Positions 1-12,212 of a stretch of DNA of 64,000 bases are shown piece by piece. This DNA comes from Ancistrus triradiatus (Eukaryota > Chordata > Actinopteri > Siluriformes > Loricariidae). The first letter of the stretch is position 1. Every line of letters begins with the position of its first letter. The notes beneath the pieces are model-generated. The model was given only the letters and a program-made list of their open reading frames with translations, searched no databases and had not been told where the DNA came from. The stretch covers positions 104,198-168,197 of the forward strand of contig JAJAGP010001694.1 of NCBI GenBank assembly GCA_025084515.1. The letters run 5' to 3'. The translations under genes and the position numbers were made by a program.

Positions 1-595
1 GAATCAGACTTCCCAGGAAGAGTTGGAGAAGATGAGCTTGTGTCTCAGGAAGACCCAAGTTCTTGTCGAATTTAAAAGAAAACATCTCCCAAAAGGATAA
101 TGGTCACTATGAAATGCCATTATTATTTAAAAAGGAAAGACATAACTGACATGTACACCTGAATTGAGACTAAAATAAAGATAAAAGGTACTACAAAGAC
201 AACGTAAACTTTATGGACAACATAATTTCATGTGGTTACGCAGACTTGTCAAGGAATCTAGAGAACTTTGCTATACTGGCAAGTTAAGACTCCACAAGTT
301 TGTTTCCAACAGTGAGTGCATGATGGCAGCCATCCCAGAATAAGAACGCACCACAGTCCAAGATCCAAGCATGGCCTTGAGTTTACCATCTATGGGGATA
401 GTTCTTGGAATAGGGTGGGTCATTAGATTTCATTAATTCAAATTCAAGTCAAGTAAAAACCAATCCGCTAGCAAGAAGACGCATGTTCTCTAATTTGTTT
501 GTTTGTTTGATTTAATGTTGCTATCAGCATCAGTGGACATTTCAGTGACACACACAAAGTTACATAAGTACACAAGTTTACCTCAACACTAGTCC
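1..595. other. Unannotated intergenic stretch
   Basis: AT-rich sequence with no coding frame, recognisable repeat or RNA gene that I can support. Confidence 0.5.
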
Positions 596-599
596 ATAT

Positions 600-800
600 A
601 TATACACTCAAGTCAATGCCAATTGCCAATTTACTGTATCTTTACTAACCTTACACACACAGTCTTTGGACTGTGGGAGGTACCCAGAGTTAAAACCCAT
701 GAAAGACACGGGGAGGACATGCAGACTCCACACAGAAAGGACCCAGGCCACTCCACCCTGGGATTTGAACCCAATAGATGTCTTGCAAAATCTGTCTGAA
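600..800 (-). repeat. Repeat K copy (dispersed fish repeat)
   Basis: On the minus strand it reads through GGGATTTGAACCC-like text, GTCCTTTCTGTGTGGAGTC, TGCATGTCCTCCCCGTG and CCACAGTCCAAAGAC. The same text recurs in diverged form at 11930, 15010, 32950, 47880, 53649/55278 and 61040. Its class is uncertain; the GGTTCGAATCCC-like box suggests a possible tRNA-related head. Confidence 0.7.
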
Positions 801-1039
801 CTGCACATTTTAAAATGCTTCTAATATTCACGTTTTTCAGCCACATCAAAAGGTAGGAATTTCACCATTTTTCAGATGCAAGTGTTTCTGGATAGGTTGA
901 AAGTGCCAATACTTACCATTAACAGTCTAACGAAAGTCCAATTGCTGTTTGGTAATGGGGGAAGTCAAGAGGGTTTCACCAAAGCAGTTCTCACAAGTAT
1001 AATTTGATTTCCCTTGTGGGCAGTTGTAGCGGGGTTCTA

Positions 1040-1187
1040 ACCAGAGACATGCTTTCCCCCCCCCCCTTAATTTGGGATTGGACGTAGATATTAGGAGATA
1101 ATCTAAACTGGTAAAGTTTGCTTTGAGACAATGCTCCATTGGAAAAAGCACTATATAAATAGATCTGACTTGACTTGACTTGACATG
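1040..1187 (+). repeat. Repeat F, 3' end with CTTGA tail
   Basis: After a 12-C run the sequence GATTGGACGTAGATATTAGG, TTTGAGACAATGCTCCATTG and CACTATATAAATAGATCTGA ends in repeated ACTTG units. The same order occurs at 24120-24236 and 12890-12950, and inverted at 7523. The structure resembles the 3' end of a LINE. Confidence 0.65.
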
Positions 1188-1354
1188 CTCTGAAAGCTAG
1201 AAAACCAAGATCTGCAGTTCTTTTGGATGGGATTCCATGTTTATGCCCCAGCTACCTTAATGATGTCCAGAAAGCTTTAAAGTGACTCATAGCCAATCAC
1301 ATACAGAGAATCAAGTGAAGTAGAAAACCTGAGCAATGGCTTTCGTTTTCCCTT

Positions 1355-1960
1355 CTATCTAGTGGTACCTCCATTCCTCCAAAACTTCCCTACTCTCACT
1401 ACAGTCAAAATGACATCTGCAAACATATTGTCCATCACAATTGCAACTAAGAAAGTGCACCACCACAATTTCCCCCTCTAACTTGAACCCGTCCATTAAT
1501 CTTACACATCTCACTGCTGTAACCCTGTCCTCATACATATCCTGCACCACCCTCACATTCCACTCCAGACTTCCTCATAAAATACCACAACTCATCTCTC
1601 TATAATCTGTTATAAGCATCCATCAACACTCTCAAAGGAAACATCGCATGAGACTGCCCAATCATCATCACCCCTTTTTTCAGCCTAGCGTCCACTACCC
1701 TTTCTCATAACTTCATTCTGTGGTTGACCAACTTCATGCCTCTGTAGTTACTGCACCACTGCAATCACCTTTATTCTTAGAAAATGGTACAACTACACTC
1801 CTCCACTCATCATACATCCTGTCACCTTCAAGAGTTTGTTACACAATCTGCTTAAGAACTCTGCCATCTCTGTTAAACAGATACATGCCTCTACTGGTAT
1901 GTCATCTGGACCAACCACTTTTCACTGTTCATTCTCTTCATGAGCCTGTCTAATATATAG
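1355..1960 (-). pseudogene. RTE-like LINE reverse transcriptase fragment
   Basis: On the minus strand the frames contain KVVGPDDIPVEA, then text like FLRIK...ALIDAY, then VVQDMYEDRVTAVRCVRLMD and CSESREVLEEWRYH. These match in order the reverse transcriptase core of fish LINEs that read KAVGPDDIPVE, VVQDMYE..TAVRC and ICSESRE. Stops and frameshifts are frequent and the catalytic region is partly deleted, so this is a dead copy. Confidence 0.75.
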
Positions 1961-1975
1961 CTTTGCACTAGTATA

Positions 1976-2184
1976 CTGGTGGGGCAAAAAAGTATTTAGT
2001 CAGCCACTGACTGTGCAAGTTCTCCTACTTAGAAGGATGAAAGAGGTCTGTAATTTTCATCATAGGTACACTTCAACTATGAGAGACAAAATGAGAAAAA
2101 AATCCAGGAAATCACATTGTAGGATTTTTAAAGAACACAAACTTGCACAATCAGTGGTTGACTAAATACGTTTTTGCCCCACTG
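1976..2184. mobile_element. Tc1-A MITE-like element (209 bp, two termini only)
   Basis: It starts CTGGTGGGGCAAAAAAGTA and ends TTTTTGCCCCACTG, with TA on both sides (1974-1975, 2185-2186). The interior is just the two subterminal regions joined, with no transposase. The same termini bound larger copies at 8582, 33911 and 41082. Confidence 0.85.
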
Positions 2185-2242
2185 TAGGTAGGTAGGTAGG
2201 TAGGTAGGTAGGTAGGTAGGTAGGTAGATAGATAGATAGATG
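2185..2242. repeat. Tetranucleotide microsatellite (GTAG)n then (GATA)n
   Basis: About ten GTAG units pass into five AGAT units, directly abutting the right end of the Tc1-A MITE. A tetranucleotide tract seeded at a transposon end is a common arrangement. Confidence 0.95.
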
Positions 2243-2244
2243 AA

Positions 2245-3136
2245 CGATATTGCCAAAAGTATTCACTGACCCATTCAATTTATTCCATGAACACAGGTGT
2301 TTAAAAGCAAGCACTTAGGCATGCAGACTGCTTCTATAAACATTTGGGAAAGAATGGGTAGCTTTCAGGAGCTCCGTGAATTCCAGTGTAGTACCGTGAT
2401 AGGATGCCACTTGTGCAACAAGTCCAGTCATGAAACTTCCTCACTACTAAATATTCCACAGTCAACTTTCAGTGGTATTATAACAAAGTGGAAATGATTG
2501 GGAACAGCAACTCAACCACAAAGTGGTAAGCCAGGTAAAATGACAGAGCGGGGTTAGAGGATGCTGAAGCGCATAGTGCAAAGAGGTCACCAAATTTCTG
2601 CAGAGTCAATCGCTACAGACCTCCAAACTTCATGTGGCCTTCAGATTAGCTCAAGAACAGTGCACAGATAGCTTCATAGAATGTGTTTTCATGGCCAAGC
2701 AGCTGCATCCAAGTCTTAAATCACCAAGCGCAATGCAAAGCATCAGATGCAGTGGTGTAAAGCTCACCACCACTGGACTCTAGAGCAGTAAAGTCCTGTT
2801 CTCTGGACTGATGAATCATGCTTCTCCGTCTGGCAATCTGATCGACGAGTCTGGGTTTGGCGGTTGACAGGAGAATGCTACTTGTCTGACTGCACTGTGC
2901 CAAGTGCAAGTTTGGTGGAGGGGAGATTATGGTGTGGGGTTGTTTTTCAGCAGTTGGGCTCCGCCCCTTAGTTCTTAAGGCTTCAGCATACCAAGAGATT
3001 TTGGACAATTTCATGGTCCTAACATTGTGGGAACAGTTTGGGGATGGCCCCTTCCTGTTCCAACTTGGCTGCGTAATCTGAACCCGACAGTACACCTTTG
3101 GGATGAATCTCACAAAAGCGATTCTGGAATAATGGT

Positions 3137-3138
<2 letters not shown>
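2245..3138 (+). pseudogene. Degenerate Tc1 transposase relic (GIITKWK type)
   Basis: Plus-strand frames contain REFQCSTVIGCHLCNKSS, LLNIPQSTFSGIITKWK (paired helix-turn-helix) and LWTDES followed by FSVWQSDRRVWVWRLTGE (first catalytic Asp region). Stops and frameshifts are numerous. The 3' part, with the second Asp and the Glu/Asp of the DDE triad, is lost where the copy runs into the TA repeat at 3139. Confidence 0.85.
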
Positions 3139-3197
<59 letters not shown>

Positions 3198-3214
3198 ATA
3201 TATATATATATATA
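3139..3214. repeat. (TA)n microsatellite
   Basis: About 50 bp of pure TA, then TGTGTG and more TA. The 175-codon minus frame through this tract is an artefact of the repeat. Confidence 0.97.
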
Positions 3215-3336
3215 TGAAATACCACTTGCAGGTACAGCTATATAACAATATAACAAGCTATATAACAGTCATAACTTATCTTGTATCCTCCTGTATCTCT
3301 TTAGATTATGATATAATGTGATTAATATTTATAGGT

Positions 3337-3735
3337 CTATTGGGGGTGGTTAAGAAGTCTGAATGCCTGGGAAAAGAAGCTGTTGCAGAGAATAGCAGTA
3401 GTGTCACAGATGCTCTGGTATTGTCTTTCAGATGGCAGGAAAGTAAATGGTCCATGAATGGGGTGTGATGGATCATCCACAATGCTGGTGACTTTAAAGA
3501 TGCACCATTTATTGTGCATGCCCTCGATGGAGGGGAAGGAGACCTTCACAATGTTCTCAGCTCTTCTCACTATGCACTGTAGGGCATTCTGTGCCATAGT
3601 GGTCCATTTCCCAAACCAGACATTGATACAGTACAGGATGCTCTCAATAGTCCCCCTATATAATGTGGTAAGGATGTGGTGGTGGAATTTTGCTCTTCTC
3701 AGTCTCCACAGAAACTGTAGATGTTGTTGAGATTT
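3337..3735 (-). pseudogene. LINE reverse transcriptase C-terminal fragment
   Basis: The minus frame reads ALQCIVRRAENIVKVSFPSI, then DDPSHPIHGPFTFLPSERQY and FFSQAFRLLNHP. This is the C-terminal RT segment of a fish LINE (pattern LQRIVRTAEKI..PSI..DPSHP..LPSGRRY). It is truncated at both ends. A second copy of the same domain lies at 14190-14836. Confidence 0.8.
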
Positions 3736-3749
3736 CTATTTTCATTTCT

Positions 3750-4786
3750 ATAACTCCAAATAAAAAAGTTGGGATAGTATGGAAAATGCAAAAAATAAAA
3801 TAGTTTTTTGACAATTATTTATTTGCAAACAATATGAACCCAATATGGTCAACTTCATTCATTTCATTTAGGCCTGCAACGTATTCCAAAAAAGTTCCTT
3901 CATTCCTAAAAAGCCCAAACAATGAAGTGATTTCAAACAGGTGATTGACAGATGACTCGGTGCGTAAAGGACAAGGGCACAAGCCTAACTGAACACTCAT
4001 GATCTCTGATCCCTCAGACAGCACTCAATCAAGAATTCATTCATCAATAGCTAATTTACAACCCCAAATCAACAACAGCTGGGATGGTATGGAAGATGCA
4101 ATCGAAAAATATATGCAGTGTTTCATTGTAAACAGTATGAACTCAAGATATTTTAGGTTTTGTTTGGTCAACTTCATTTAATAATCATCCATTCCTGTAT
4201 TTCAGGCCTGCAACACATTCCAAAAAAGTTGAAACAGGGGCAATTTATGGTAAGTAATGCGGGAAAAAAAATTGATGTGATTTCAAACAGGTAATGTTAA
4301 CAGCTGATTGTAATCATGAATTGGTACAAAAGCAGTATTCAAGAAAGTCTGAGTCTTTGAGGAGAAAAATGGGCAGAAGGCATGGAATATCACACAGTGG
4401 AAAAGTGAATTGTGGTCAGGCGATTCAATATTCCAGATCTTTTTTGGAAGAGATGGACGATCCAGACCAAAGACAAAAAGGACCATCCAGACTTTTATGA
4501 GCAACAAATCCAAAAGTCTGTCATGGTATGGGGTTGTGTCAGTGCCATCGACAAAGGTCATTTACACTTCTGTGATGGCAGCATTAATGCAGAAAAGTAG
4601 ATTGAGATTTTAGCGTAACATATGCCTTCAAGACAACATCCTTACCAGCGAAGCATTTTCAAACAAGACAATACAATACAAGCCAAAGCAGAATCAATTA
4701 AATGGAAATATGCAAATCCCTTCCAATCTTTCTTTGAGGAACATTGTTTCTAAACATGTAAGTAAATTTGTTTGGAGTTGGGGTTG
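3750..4786 (+). pseudogene. Tc1-E relic(s), overlapping copies
   Basis: Left-terminal text AAAAAGTTGGGATAGTATGG appears near 3765 and again in diverged form near 4078, and a right end GTTGGGGTTGTA lies near 4775-4786. The interior gives plus-strand transposase pieces: RFNIPDLFWKRW, HPDFYEQQIQKSVMVWGCVSA and HFCDGSINAEK. Two insertions of the same family appear to overlap. Confidence 0.75.
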
Positions 4787-5638
4787 TACTAAGAAATCAG
4801 AGAACACTATATGGTGAATAGGGAGAAAATTTCAGCAACAGCCTAAGGGAATTTGAGCTATTTATAACCCAAAATTCCAGTGAAATAGGATATCATGGAT
4901 GACCTAAACACTTCATAAAATATTAATAAACATTTATATTTTTAGCATTTTCGTACACTTTTTACGTTACAATAATTTTCGAACTGACTATTGAGTGCAC
5001 TGTAATTTGTTTAGATTTTTAGTCTAGGGGTAAGGAGTATATTTGGCAGGTCGCCTGCTGACTGGTTCCTAGCCTTATGCTCAGTTTCAGCTGTACAAGT
5101 GGACTGCTTTTAATAGAGTATTCACTTTTTGCGCATTGCTGACTCTTAGTTCTTTCCTCAGAAAATTGTATTTTAAGCCCTCTTAAGATTACATCTAACA
5201 TTTTACATTTAGGCATTTTAAGCCATTAAAAACCTTTAGGCATTTTCTTGGTACAGGATTAAATTACATGAGTGGTAAATGACAGGCAATTGCTCTGTGT
5301 AATTTTACAAAGAATCCTAGAGCTAGTAACAGACTCAGAATTGAACTATAATAACTAAATTAGGTCTTGAGCAATGACATTTCAGTTTGAAAAGATAGAT
5401 ATTAAATTTCCATTGCTTGGAAATATAATTTTTGGATTGAAACATTAAAAGAAAAACACAACTAGGAAATGATGATGGAGGAAGTCAGTCATAACAAGAA
5501 GAAAAGGGGAACAAGACATTGGTAATCCATAGGGGAAATTACCATGTGCCAAAAAAGAAAGTGGAAATACTTAATGCTGGGATTCAGCCCATACCACACA
5601 TTGCAGTTAGTCAGTAACAACATTTCAGTAACCACTTA

Positions 5639-7017
5639 CAGTGGTGCTTGAAAGTTTGTGAACCCTTTATAATTTTCTATATTTCTGCTTAAATATGACC
5701 TAAAACATCATCAGAATTTCACACAAGTCCTAAAGTAGATAAAGAGAACCCAGTTAAACAAATGAGATGAAAATATTATACTTGGCCATTTATTTATTGA
5801 GGAAATTATCCAATATTACATATTAGTGAGTGGCAAAGGTATGTGAACCTTTGCTTTCAGTATCTGGTGTGACCCCCCTGTGCAGCAATAACTGCAACTA
5901 AACTGTTTCCTGTAACTGTTGATCAGTCCTGCATAGCAGCTTGGAGGAATTTTAGCCCATTCCTCCATACAGAACAGCTTCAACTCTGGGATGTTGGTGG
6001 GTTTCCTTGCATTAACTGCTCGCTTCATGTTCTTCCACAACATTTGGTTTAAGGTCAGGACTTTGACTTGGCCATTCCAAAACATTAACTTTATTCTTCT
6101 TTAACCATTCTTTGGTAGAACAGCTTGTGTGCTTAGGGTCGTTGTCTTGCTGCATGACCCAGCTTTTCTGGAGATTCAGTTCATGGACAGATGTCCTGAC
6201 ATTTTCCTTTAGAATTCTCTGATATAATTCAGAATTCATTGTTCCATCAACGATGGCCCAGATACAGCAAAACAGGCCCAAACCATGATACTACCACCAC
6301 CATGTTTCACAGATGGGATAAGGTTTTCATGCTGGAAAGCAGTGCCTTTCTCCTTGCAACCCTGCCATGCACACCATTGTTGTTCAGTGTTCTTCTGATG
6401 GTGGACTCATGAACATTAACATTAGCCAATGTGAGAGAGGCCTTCAGTTGCTTAGAAGTTACCCATGGGTCCGTGCGTGTGACCTTGCCAACTATTACAC
6501 ACCTTGCTCTTGCAGTGATCTTTGTTGGTCGACCACTCCTGGGGAGGGTAACAATGGTCTTGAATTTCCTCCATATGTACACAATCTGTCTGACTGTGGA
6601 TTGGTGGAGTCCAAACTCTTTAGAGATGGTTTTGTAACCTTTTCCTTCATGATGTGCATCAACAACTCTTTGCGGTCCACAGAAATCTCCTTTGTTCGTG
6701 CCATGATACACTTCCACAAACATGTGTTGTGAAGAGCAGACTTTGATAGATCCCTGTTCTTTAAATAAAACTGGGTGCCCACTCACACCTGATTGTCATC
6801 CCATTGATTGGAAACACCTGACTCTAGTTTCCCCTTAAAATTAACTGCTAATCCTAGAGGTTCACATACCTTTGCCACTCACTAATATGTAATATTGGAT
6901 AAATTTCCTCAATAAATAGACCAAGCATAATGTGTTTCTTTCATTTGTTTAACTGGGTTCTTTTTATGCAGAAGCACATAAAACTCTAAAGGGTTCACAA
7001 ACTTTCAAGCACCACTG
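5639..7017 (-). mobile_element. Tc1-B element, complete ends, transposase internally deleted
   Basis: It begins CAGTGGTGCTTGAAAGTTTG and ends in the inverted CAAACTTTCAAGCACCACTG, with TA at both flanks. Minus frames encode MARTKEISVDRKEL, the helix-turn-helix LHQSTVRQIVYIWRKF with GRPTKI (AT-hook-like), and [13 protein letters not shown] with WPSQSPDLK. The middle of the gene, including the first catalytic Asp region, is deleted near 6300-6345, and the two halves are in different frames. The copy is non-autonomous. Confidence 0.92.
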
Positions 7018-7522
7018 TATATTTATCTGGGTCCAGGTACTCTCTTTAAACACTGGTGTACAAGACAGGCCATTCTAAGACTATATGCCTGGTTTCTCTT
7101 ACAGTATAATTAAAATGCAGCAGAGAAGTGTTTATCAAAGACTCTGACATTTATGAATTTTGGTGGAATTCAGTATTTTAGCAAATCGAATGATAAAATA
7201 TCTCACTCCGATATCACACTGTTTATTTGGTTTAACTAAAACACCTTCTAGTAAACAATGCAGCCAGCATGCAAAATCTCCTTTGAAGCCCCCAGCACAG
7301 AGTTATTAGGCATTAACTGAAGCCTGTATGTCTCTGGTCATGTATGACATGACTGTGTATGCACTGAATTAATAGGAAGAAAAATTAATGCTAACTAGCC
7401 AAAGGCTATTAACACATTTTTAACAGACGTTAATGCATTTTAACTCATTTTGAGGCACATCTGGATGCACAAGCTATGCTGACAGTGCGTGGAGTGGCAA
7501 CAGGTGCAGTAAGGGCAGAGGA

Positions 7523-7765
7523 AAAGTCAAGTCAGATTAATATAGCACTTTATACAATGCTGCATTGTCTCAAAGCAGCTTTACAATTTTAGCTTATCTT
7601 CTAATACCTAAGGCCAATCCCAAATTGAGGAAGCCTAGGGCGACAGTGGCAAGGAAAAACTCTCTAAACCTTATAAGGAATACACCTTGGGAGGACCAAG
7701 ACTCAAAAAGGGACACATCCTCCTTGGGTGGCTCAGATGGTAAATTTACATTATGTGATCTGGAA
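7523..7765 (-). repeat. Repeat F, 3' part, inverted
   Basis: It begins AAGTCAAGTCAGATT, continues with TATAGCACTTTATACAATGC and TTGTCTCAAAGCAGCTTTAC, then GGCGACAGTGGCAAGGAAAA and CTTGGGAGGACCAAGACTC. This is the reverse complement of the text at 24020-24236. Confidence 0.75.
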
Positions 7766-7894
7766 GTTGTACAAACACAACATTATTTACTGTACTTAGC
7801 AATGCTATATGGGTTACAGTTGTGTACCGATATTGACTAAATAGTCAAGATACTGCAGCATTTCTCGTACGTTGATTTAATTTGATATCATACA

Positions 7895-8437
7895 CCTAGT
7901 AATGATATGAGGAGCACTAACAAATCAGCGATATGTACAAAACTACCTGCAGCCATGTGTGTTGCCTCTCATGGCAGGGTTTCCAAACTGGTATTTTTCA
8001 GCAGGATAATGCTCGCCTAAGCACAACAAGGGTTTCCCAGGAATGTCTCTGCTAGATTGCAGCACTTCTTTGGCCTCACCAGATTTATCACCATAATTCA
8101 TCAAGCATTTATGGGACCAGCTTCAGCAAACTATGAGTGTGGAGGATCTACAGGCCCAGCAGTGGGCAAATGTGTCACAGAAGCATGTCTAGCTGTCAGC
8201 AATCTCTCACCAACATGTACACTACACAAAAGTAGCCTCTGAGAGCCTTTTTATAGAACAGTAGGGGAAACAATTTTTACGCCCTCTTGTGGCAAGACCT
8301 AGTGTCTAATCAGACCACTCCTGTAATCATTTATATATATATATCTGTCAGTGATGTAACTGCATGTTACATCATACCAAGTTTTTCAGCAATCTGACAT
8401 TTGTATTTGGATGCTTTATTTTTTGTCAGTTAGTGTA
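7895..8437 (+). pseudogene. Tc1-C relic, 3' half
   Basis: It carries text for QQDNARL-like (CAGCAGGATAATGCTCGCC), a region equal to the 26690-26930 copy, and a right end TTTTTTGTCAGTTAGTGTA. No frame is open across it. A short TA tract lies at 8334-8345. Confidence 0.75.
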
Positions 8438-8581
8438 TTAATTTTTATTTTACTATTTAAGATGGGTAAAATGCTGCTCATGATTCAGTCTCCTTGTTCT
8501 TACCCGTGTCATTTGAACTGCTATATTACAGCAACTACTGTAGCTGGAAATTTTAAGTATGTTGAGTAGATTACTTACATA

Positions 8582-9126
8582 CAGTGGGGAAAAAAGTATT
8601 TAGTCAGCCACTAATTGTGCAAGTTCTCCTACTTAGAAAGATGAGAGAGGTCTGTAATTTTCATTTCAAGGTCCTGGAATGGCCTAGCCAGTCTCCAGAC
8701 CTCAACTTCATAGAAAATGTGTCGAGGGAGTTGAAAGTCCGTGTTGCCCAGCTACAGCCAAAAAACATCACTGCTCTAGAGGAGATCTGCATGGAGGAAT
8801 GGGACAAAATACCAGCAGTACAGTACAATACAGTGTGCAAACCTGGTGAAGACTTACAGGACACGTTTGACCTCTGTCCTTGCCAACAAAGTTTATGTTA
8901 CAAAGTATTTCGTTAAACTTTTGTTATTGACCAAATACTTATTTTCCACCATAATTTAGAATGACATTCTTTAAAAACTCTTACAATGTGATTTCCTGGA
9001 TTTTTTTTTTATTTTGTCTCTCATAGTTGAAGTGTATCTATGATGAAAATTACAGACCTCTCTCATTTTTCTAAGTAGGAGAACTTGCACAATCAGTGGC
9101 TGACTAAATACTTTTTTTCCCCACTG
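8582..9126 (+). mobile_element. Tc1-A internally deleted element with transposase 3' end
   Basis: TA-flanked termini CAGTGGGGAAAAAAGTA and TTTTTTTCCCCACTG. The left terminal region is fused directly to the last part of the transposase: [53 protein letters not shown]. Only the final Glu/Asp region of the DDE triad remains. It is a deletion derivative of the family seen at 33911. Confidence 0.9.
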
Positions 9127-9307
9127 TATATGTGAATGGGTGTTACAGGGCACATACCTGTAAATCCAAACTGAACTGGGAGATATAGTACGTATCAGTG
9201 TAACAGACTTTTCCACTTTGTTAGTCACTGTGCAGTTTCTCTATGCATTTGCCCATGGAATGTATTAGTCTCTGTTGCAAAACAGGCTCAGCTGCTTGAG
9301 TATGCAC

Positions 9308-9309
<2 letters not shown>

Positions 9310-9334
<25 letters not shown>
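9310..9334. repeat. (GT)n microsatellite
   Basis: About 12 GT units, followed by GAGAGATCTG. Confidence 0.95.
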
Positions 9335-9338
<4 letters not shown>

Positions 9339-10980
9339 TCTGCTTCCATGTATTGATAAAGGAAAAAGGTCAGAGTAAAATTTATCCCCCTTTGTCTACT
9401 TTATTTATTAATTATCTGAATGCACTCGGTACACTAGCAGCATAATACCATTTGGCATTATAATATACCAATACTACCGTGTACAGTGTAATATTTGCTC
9501 CCCTCCCAATTCTGAGCAAATAGCATGACTGCAGTTTACAACACAGGACTGTCAAGGAATCTATTCCGAATAGGATCAACTGCCAGCTGTCCTTCGCAAA
9601 ACTGCAAATGAGGAAAATGTAGGTATTTAAAAAATAATAATTATGCTATGTTTTTTTTATGCTATGGTGCCAAATCCTTGTGGTATTTTGACCTAAGAAT
9701 GTCACAGCCATTTTTAAAGACCCCAGGGAACAGTGTTAACTTGGGAAAAGGTATTATTTGTCAAAATTAAGGCTGCACAGATTCCATGGCACAACTTGAC
9801 ACAAAGACTGAACTCTCTAAGACTGAATGTAATGGAGGGTAAGACACTGCAATCTCCAACTACAAGCCAATCTAAAAAGAATATACCTTCAACAGTAAAG
9901 ACACATAATAATCAATGTTTCTGCATGGCAGACCTGCCATGGATTCCTGCTTTGAAAAGCTTACAATGTACATTGTTTGCTATGGCTGAGTCATAGAGGT
10001 CCTTCATTCAATTCTATGGTTTATAGCTCAATTGGGGACTGCCCTCACTTATTCTAGTCAGTGAGCTTCAACTTGAGACCAGTTGACCAGTTGAGCAACC
10101 AGTGACCAGTTACTTACGCAGCTTGCCCATGTCTGACATATACAGCCGTGACTACTGAGACTTACAACATATATAATTTTCCAGTTTTTTGACTGATCTA
10201 ATAAGGGTCTGAACTTTTTTAACTAGAATTACTGTTGATGAAGACATTAGCAAGAACTCTGTGGTTTTTGTCATAACTATAGCCCTTATAAATGATTCTT
10301 ATTTAGTTTGTGTTATTTTTATGTTCTTGTAATTTAGTTAACTAAATTACCGAACAAAACAAATCATCTGTAATTTAATCAATAATATTTAGATTGTTCT
10401 TTTCATTATAATGAATATGGATTGTGAGTAAGTTTTGGTAAGTTTAAGTGTAAGCATTTTGAAGGTCAGAAATTCCAAAGAGAACTATAATGGAGCAAGA
10501 ATGTCCTCTGGTGTATCTAGTATATCAGTATGTAATATTTAAACAATAATGAATCGTCCAATAAGAATTGTGTTTAATGATACTTAGTCCAATGTGTGTT
10601 TTATTATCTTTTTATCTTGAATGTGTTTATAAAATGATCTAAGCCTGAATTCTCGGTATTTCATTTTTGGTAAGGTAACGTAAAGGCGCTACCCGAGCAT
10701 GTTAAATTTCATAATAAATGACTATAAATTCTATTGAGCAACTTGTCAGGATGGTCTTTTGATTGGTAAATTCCCATCTACAATTTCCATAGTTCCTTAG
10801 TAATTCTACCGAAGTAGATTACATTCTGAACGGTTTCTTACATTTACATACACGTTCCACTTTAACTTTATTCACTGGTTAATTATGCAGATATGGTTGT
10901 TTATTTTATTCTGCAGCCTTTAGCACAAGAAGAAACAGCTGTGAGACAGTAGAGAATATGCATGCTTCTGCACACGCACG
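9335..10980. other. Unannotated AT-rich intergenic stretch
   Basis: No supported gene or repeat. An 87-codon plus frame at 9733-9996 (MLTWEKVLFVKIKAAQ...) has no recognisable domain and no upstream signals; I regard it as chance. Confidence 0.5.
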
Positions 10981-10984
10981 TTAG

Positions 10985-11520
10985 AATTTGCATAATGAAG
11001 AATACTCCATAGAAGAAATCTCTTCACTGGCTCCCTATAGCTGCCCACATCAGATTCAAAGCCCTGATGCTCACCTACAAAGCCAAAACAGACCAGCACC
11101 TTCTTACCTAAAGACTCCAAGCAAACCTCTCTGCATCTCGTACCCTTAGAGACACAAGCTTGGTTCGACTGCACCCACCACATAAGATTAAAGGAAAACG
11201 AGCATCAAGACTCTTCTCTGTATTGGCACCCAGGAGGTTGAATGAATGTCTGAGTCTCTTGCTGTCTTCAAACAGCGATTAAAGACTCACCTGTTCACTC
11301 AGCACTTGAGTAAAGACTGAAACTAAACGTACATGCAGTGTTTAATAAAACATAATAACTAAAAGTTACTCTGATTGTTTATGTAGTTACCTAAATCAAG
11401 TCCTGAAAGGATTTATTTGTATTGTGTTCTTGGGCTATTGCTTATTTGTACAAGCATGAGGTAAGGTCTACCAACAAGAATATGCCTGCTAAATGCTGTA
11501 AATGGAAATGTAAAATGGAA
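10985..11520 (+). pseudogene. L2-like LINE 3' end (ORF2 C-terminus and 3' tail)
   Basis: Plus frames read HWLPIAAHIRFKALMLTYKA, then SRLFSVLAPRRLNECL and RLTCSLST. This is the ORF2 C-terminal pattern (SLHWLPV..RIRFK..LTYKA...LFSVLAP..WNELP) of L2-like LINEs. The 3' end, CTGCTAAATGCTGTAAATGG at 11486-11505, matches the tail of the SINE at 29360. Confidence 0.75.
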
Positions 11521-11929
11521 ATGCAAAATCCCACTAAATCTGCAGATAACAGGCAGGCAGAAGGCACAATATGCTGCACACTGGCATTACTGAAAGTAGC
11601 AGGGGTGTTAAATGAACAGGAACAATGCATAGCATGGTCTGACTGTATGTGGTCTCCCAGAAATTTTGTCAGTAGTCTTAGCATCTCACATATTAATGTA
11701 TGTATTAAGCATATAAGAAAATGTATGAATGAAGTTTTGTTGTAAAGAATTTCTTTAAAAAAAAGACTTGAAATTAGTTTTATTTGATGCAAGTCCATCC
11801 AAAATGTGGGTTTAGTCAATTAGTATAAATTAGATTTAGTGAACAAATCTGATTTGTTTGTTTAGGCTGTGGTCACAATTTCTTGCTATGGCAATGCAGA
11901 AGAGTGCCATTTACAAGTGTAATTTAAGC

Positions 11930-12155
11930 TGCAATATGGGAACAAACCCTAGACAAGGTGCCAATCCACTTCTCAGGAAGCATGCACACGGGAACGCTTT
12001 AAACGCTTTGCCATGTGGGTGGAATCCAGAGTGCCAAGAGGAAACACACAGACACAGAAGGACATGCAAACTCCATACAGGTGGCGGCTGAGCCAGGAAA
12101 CAAACTCAGGTCTCTGGAGCCGTGAGGCATCAGTTCCAATTACTGCACCACCTGT
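11930..12155 (-). repeat. Repeat K copy
   Basis: It contains GGACATGCAAACTCCATAC, AACAAACTCAGGTCTCTGG and GTGCCAATCCACTT, the antisense of the family text, with about the same order as at 600-800. Confidence 0.6.
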
Positions 12156-12212
12156 TTAGACCTTTTAAAATGGTGAATTTAAATACAACCTTAAATTGAA
12201 CTAGTTTAAACA

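Noticed and set aside
2721..3248. 175-codon minus frame through 3139-3212
   Set aside because: Its N-terminal half is a YI repeat from the TA microsatellite and the rest is antisense of a dead Tc1 copy.
6367..6732. 121-codon plus frame
   Set aside because: Antisense shadow of the Tc1-B transposase.
9733..9996. 87-codon plus frame
   Set aside because: No domain, no family resemblance and no signals; length is within chance expectation.
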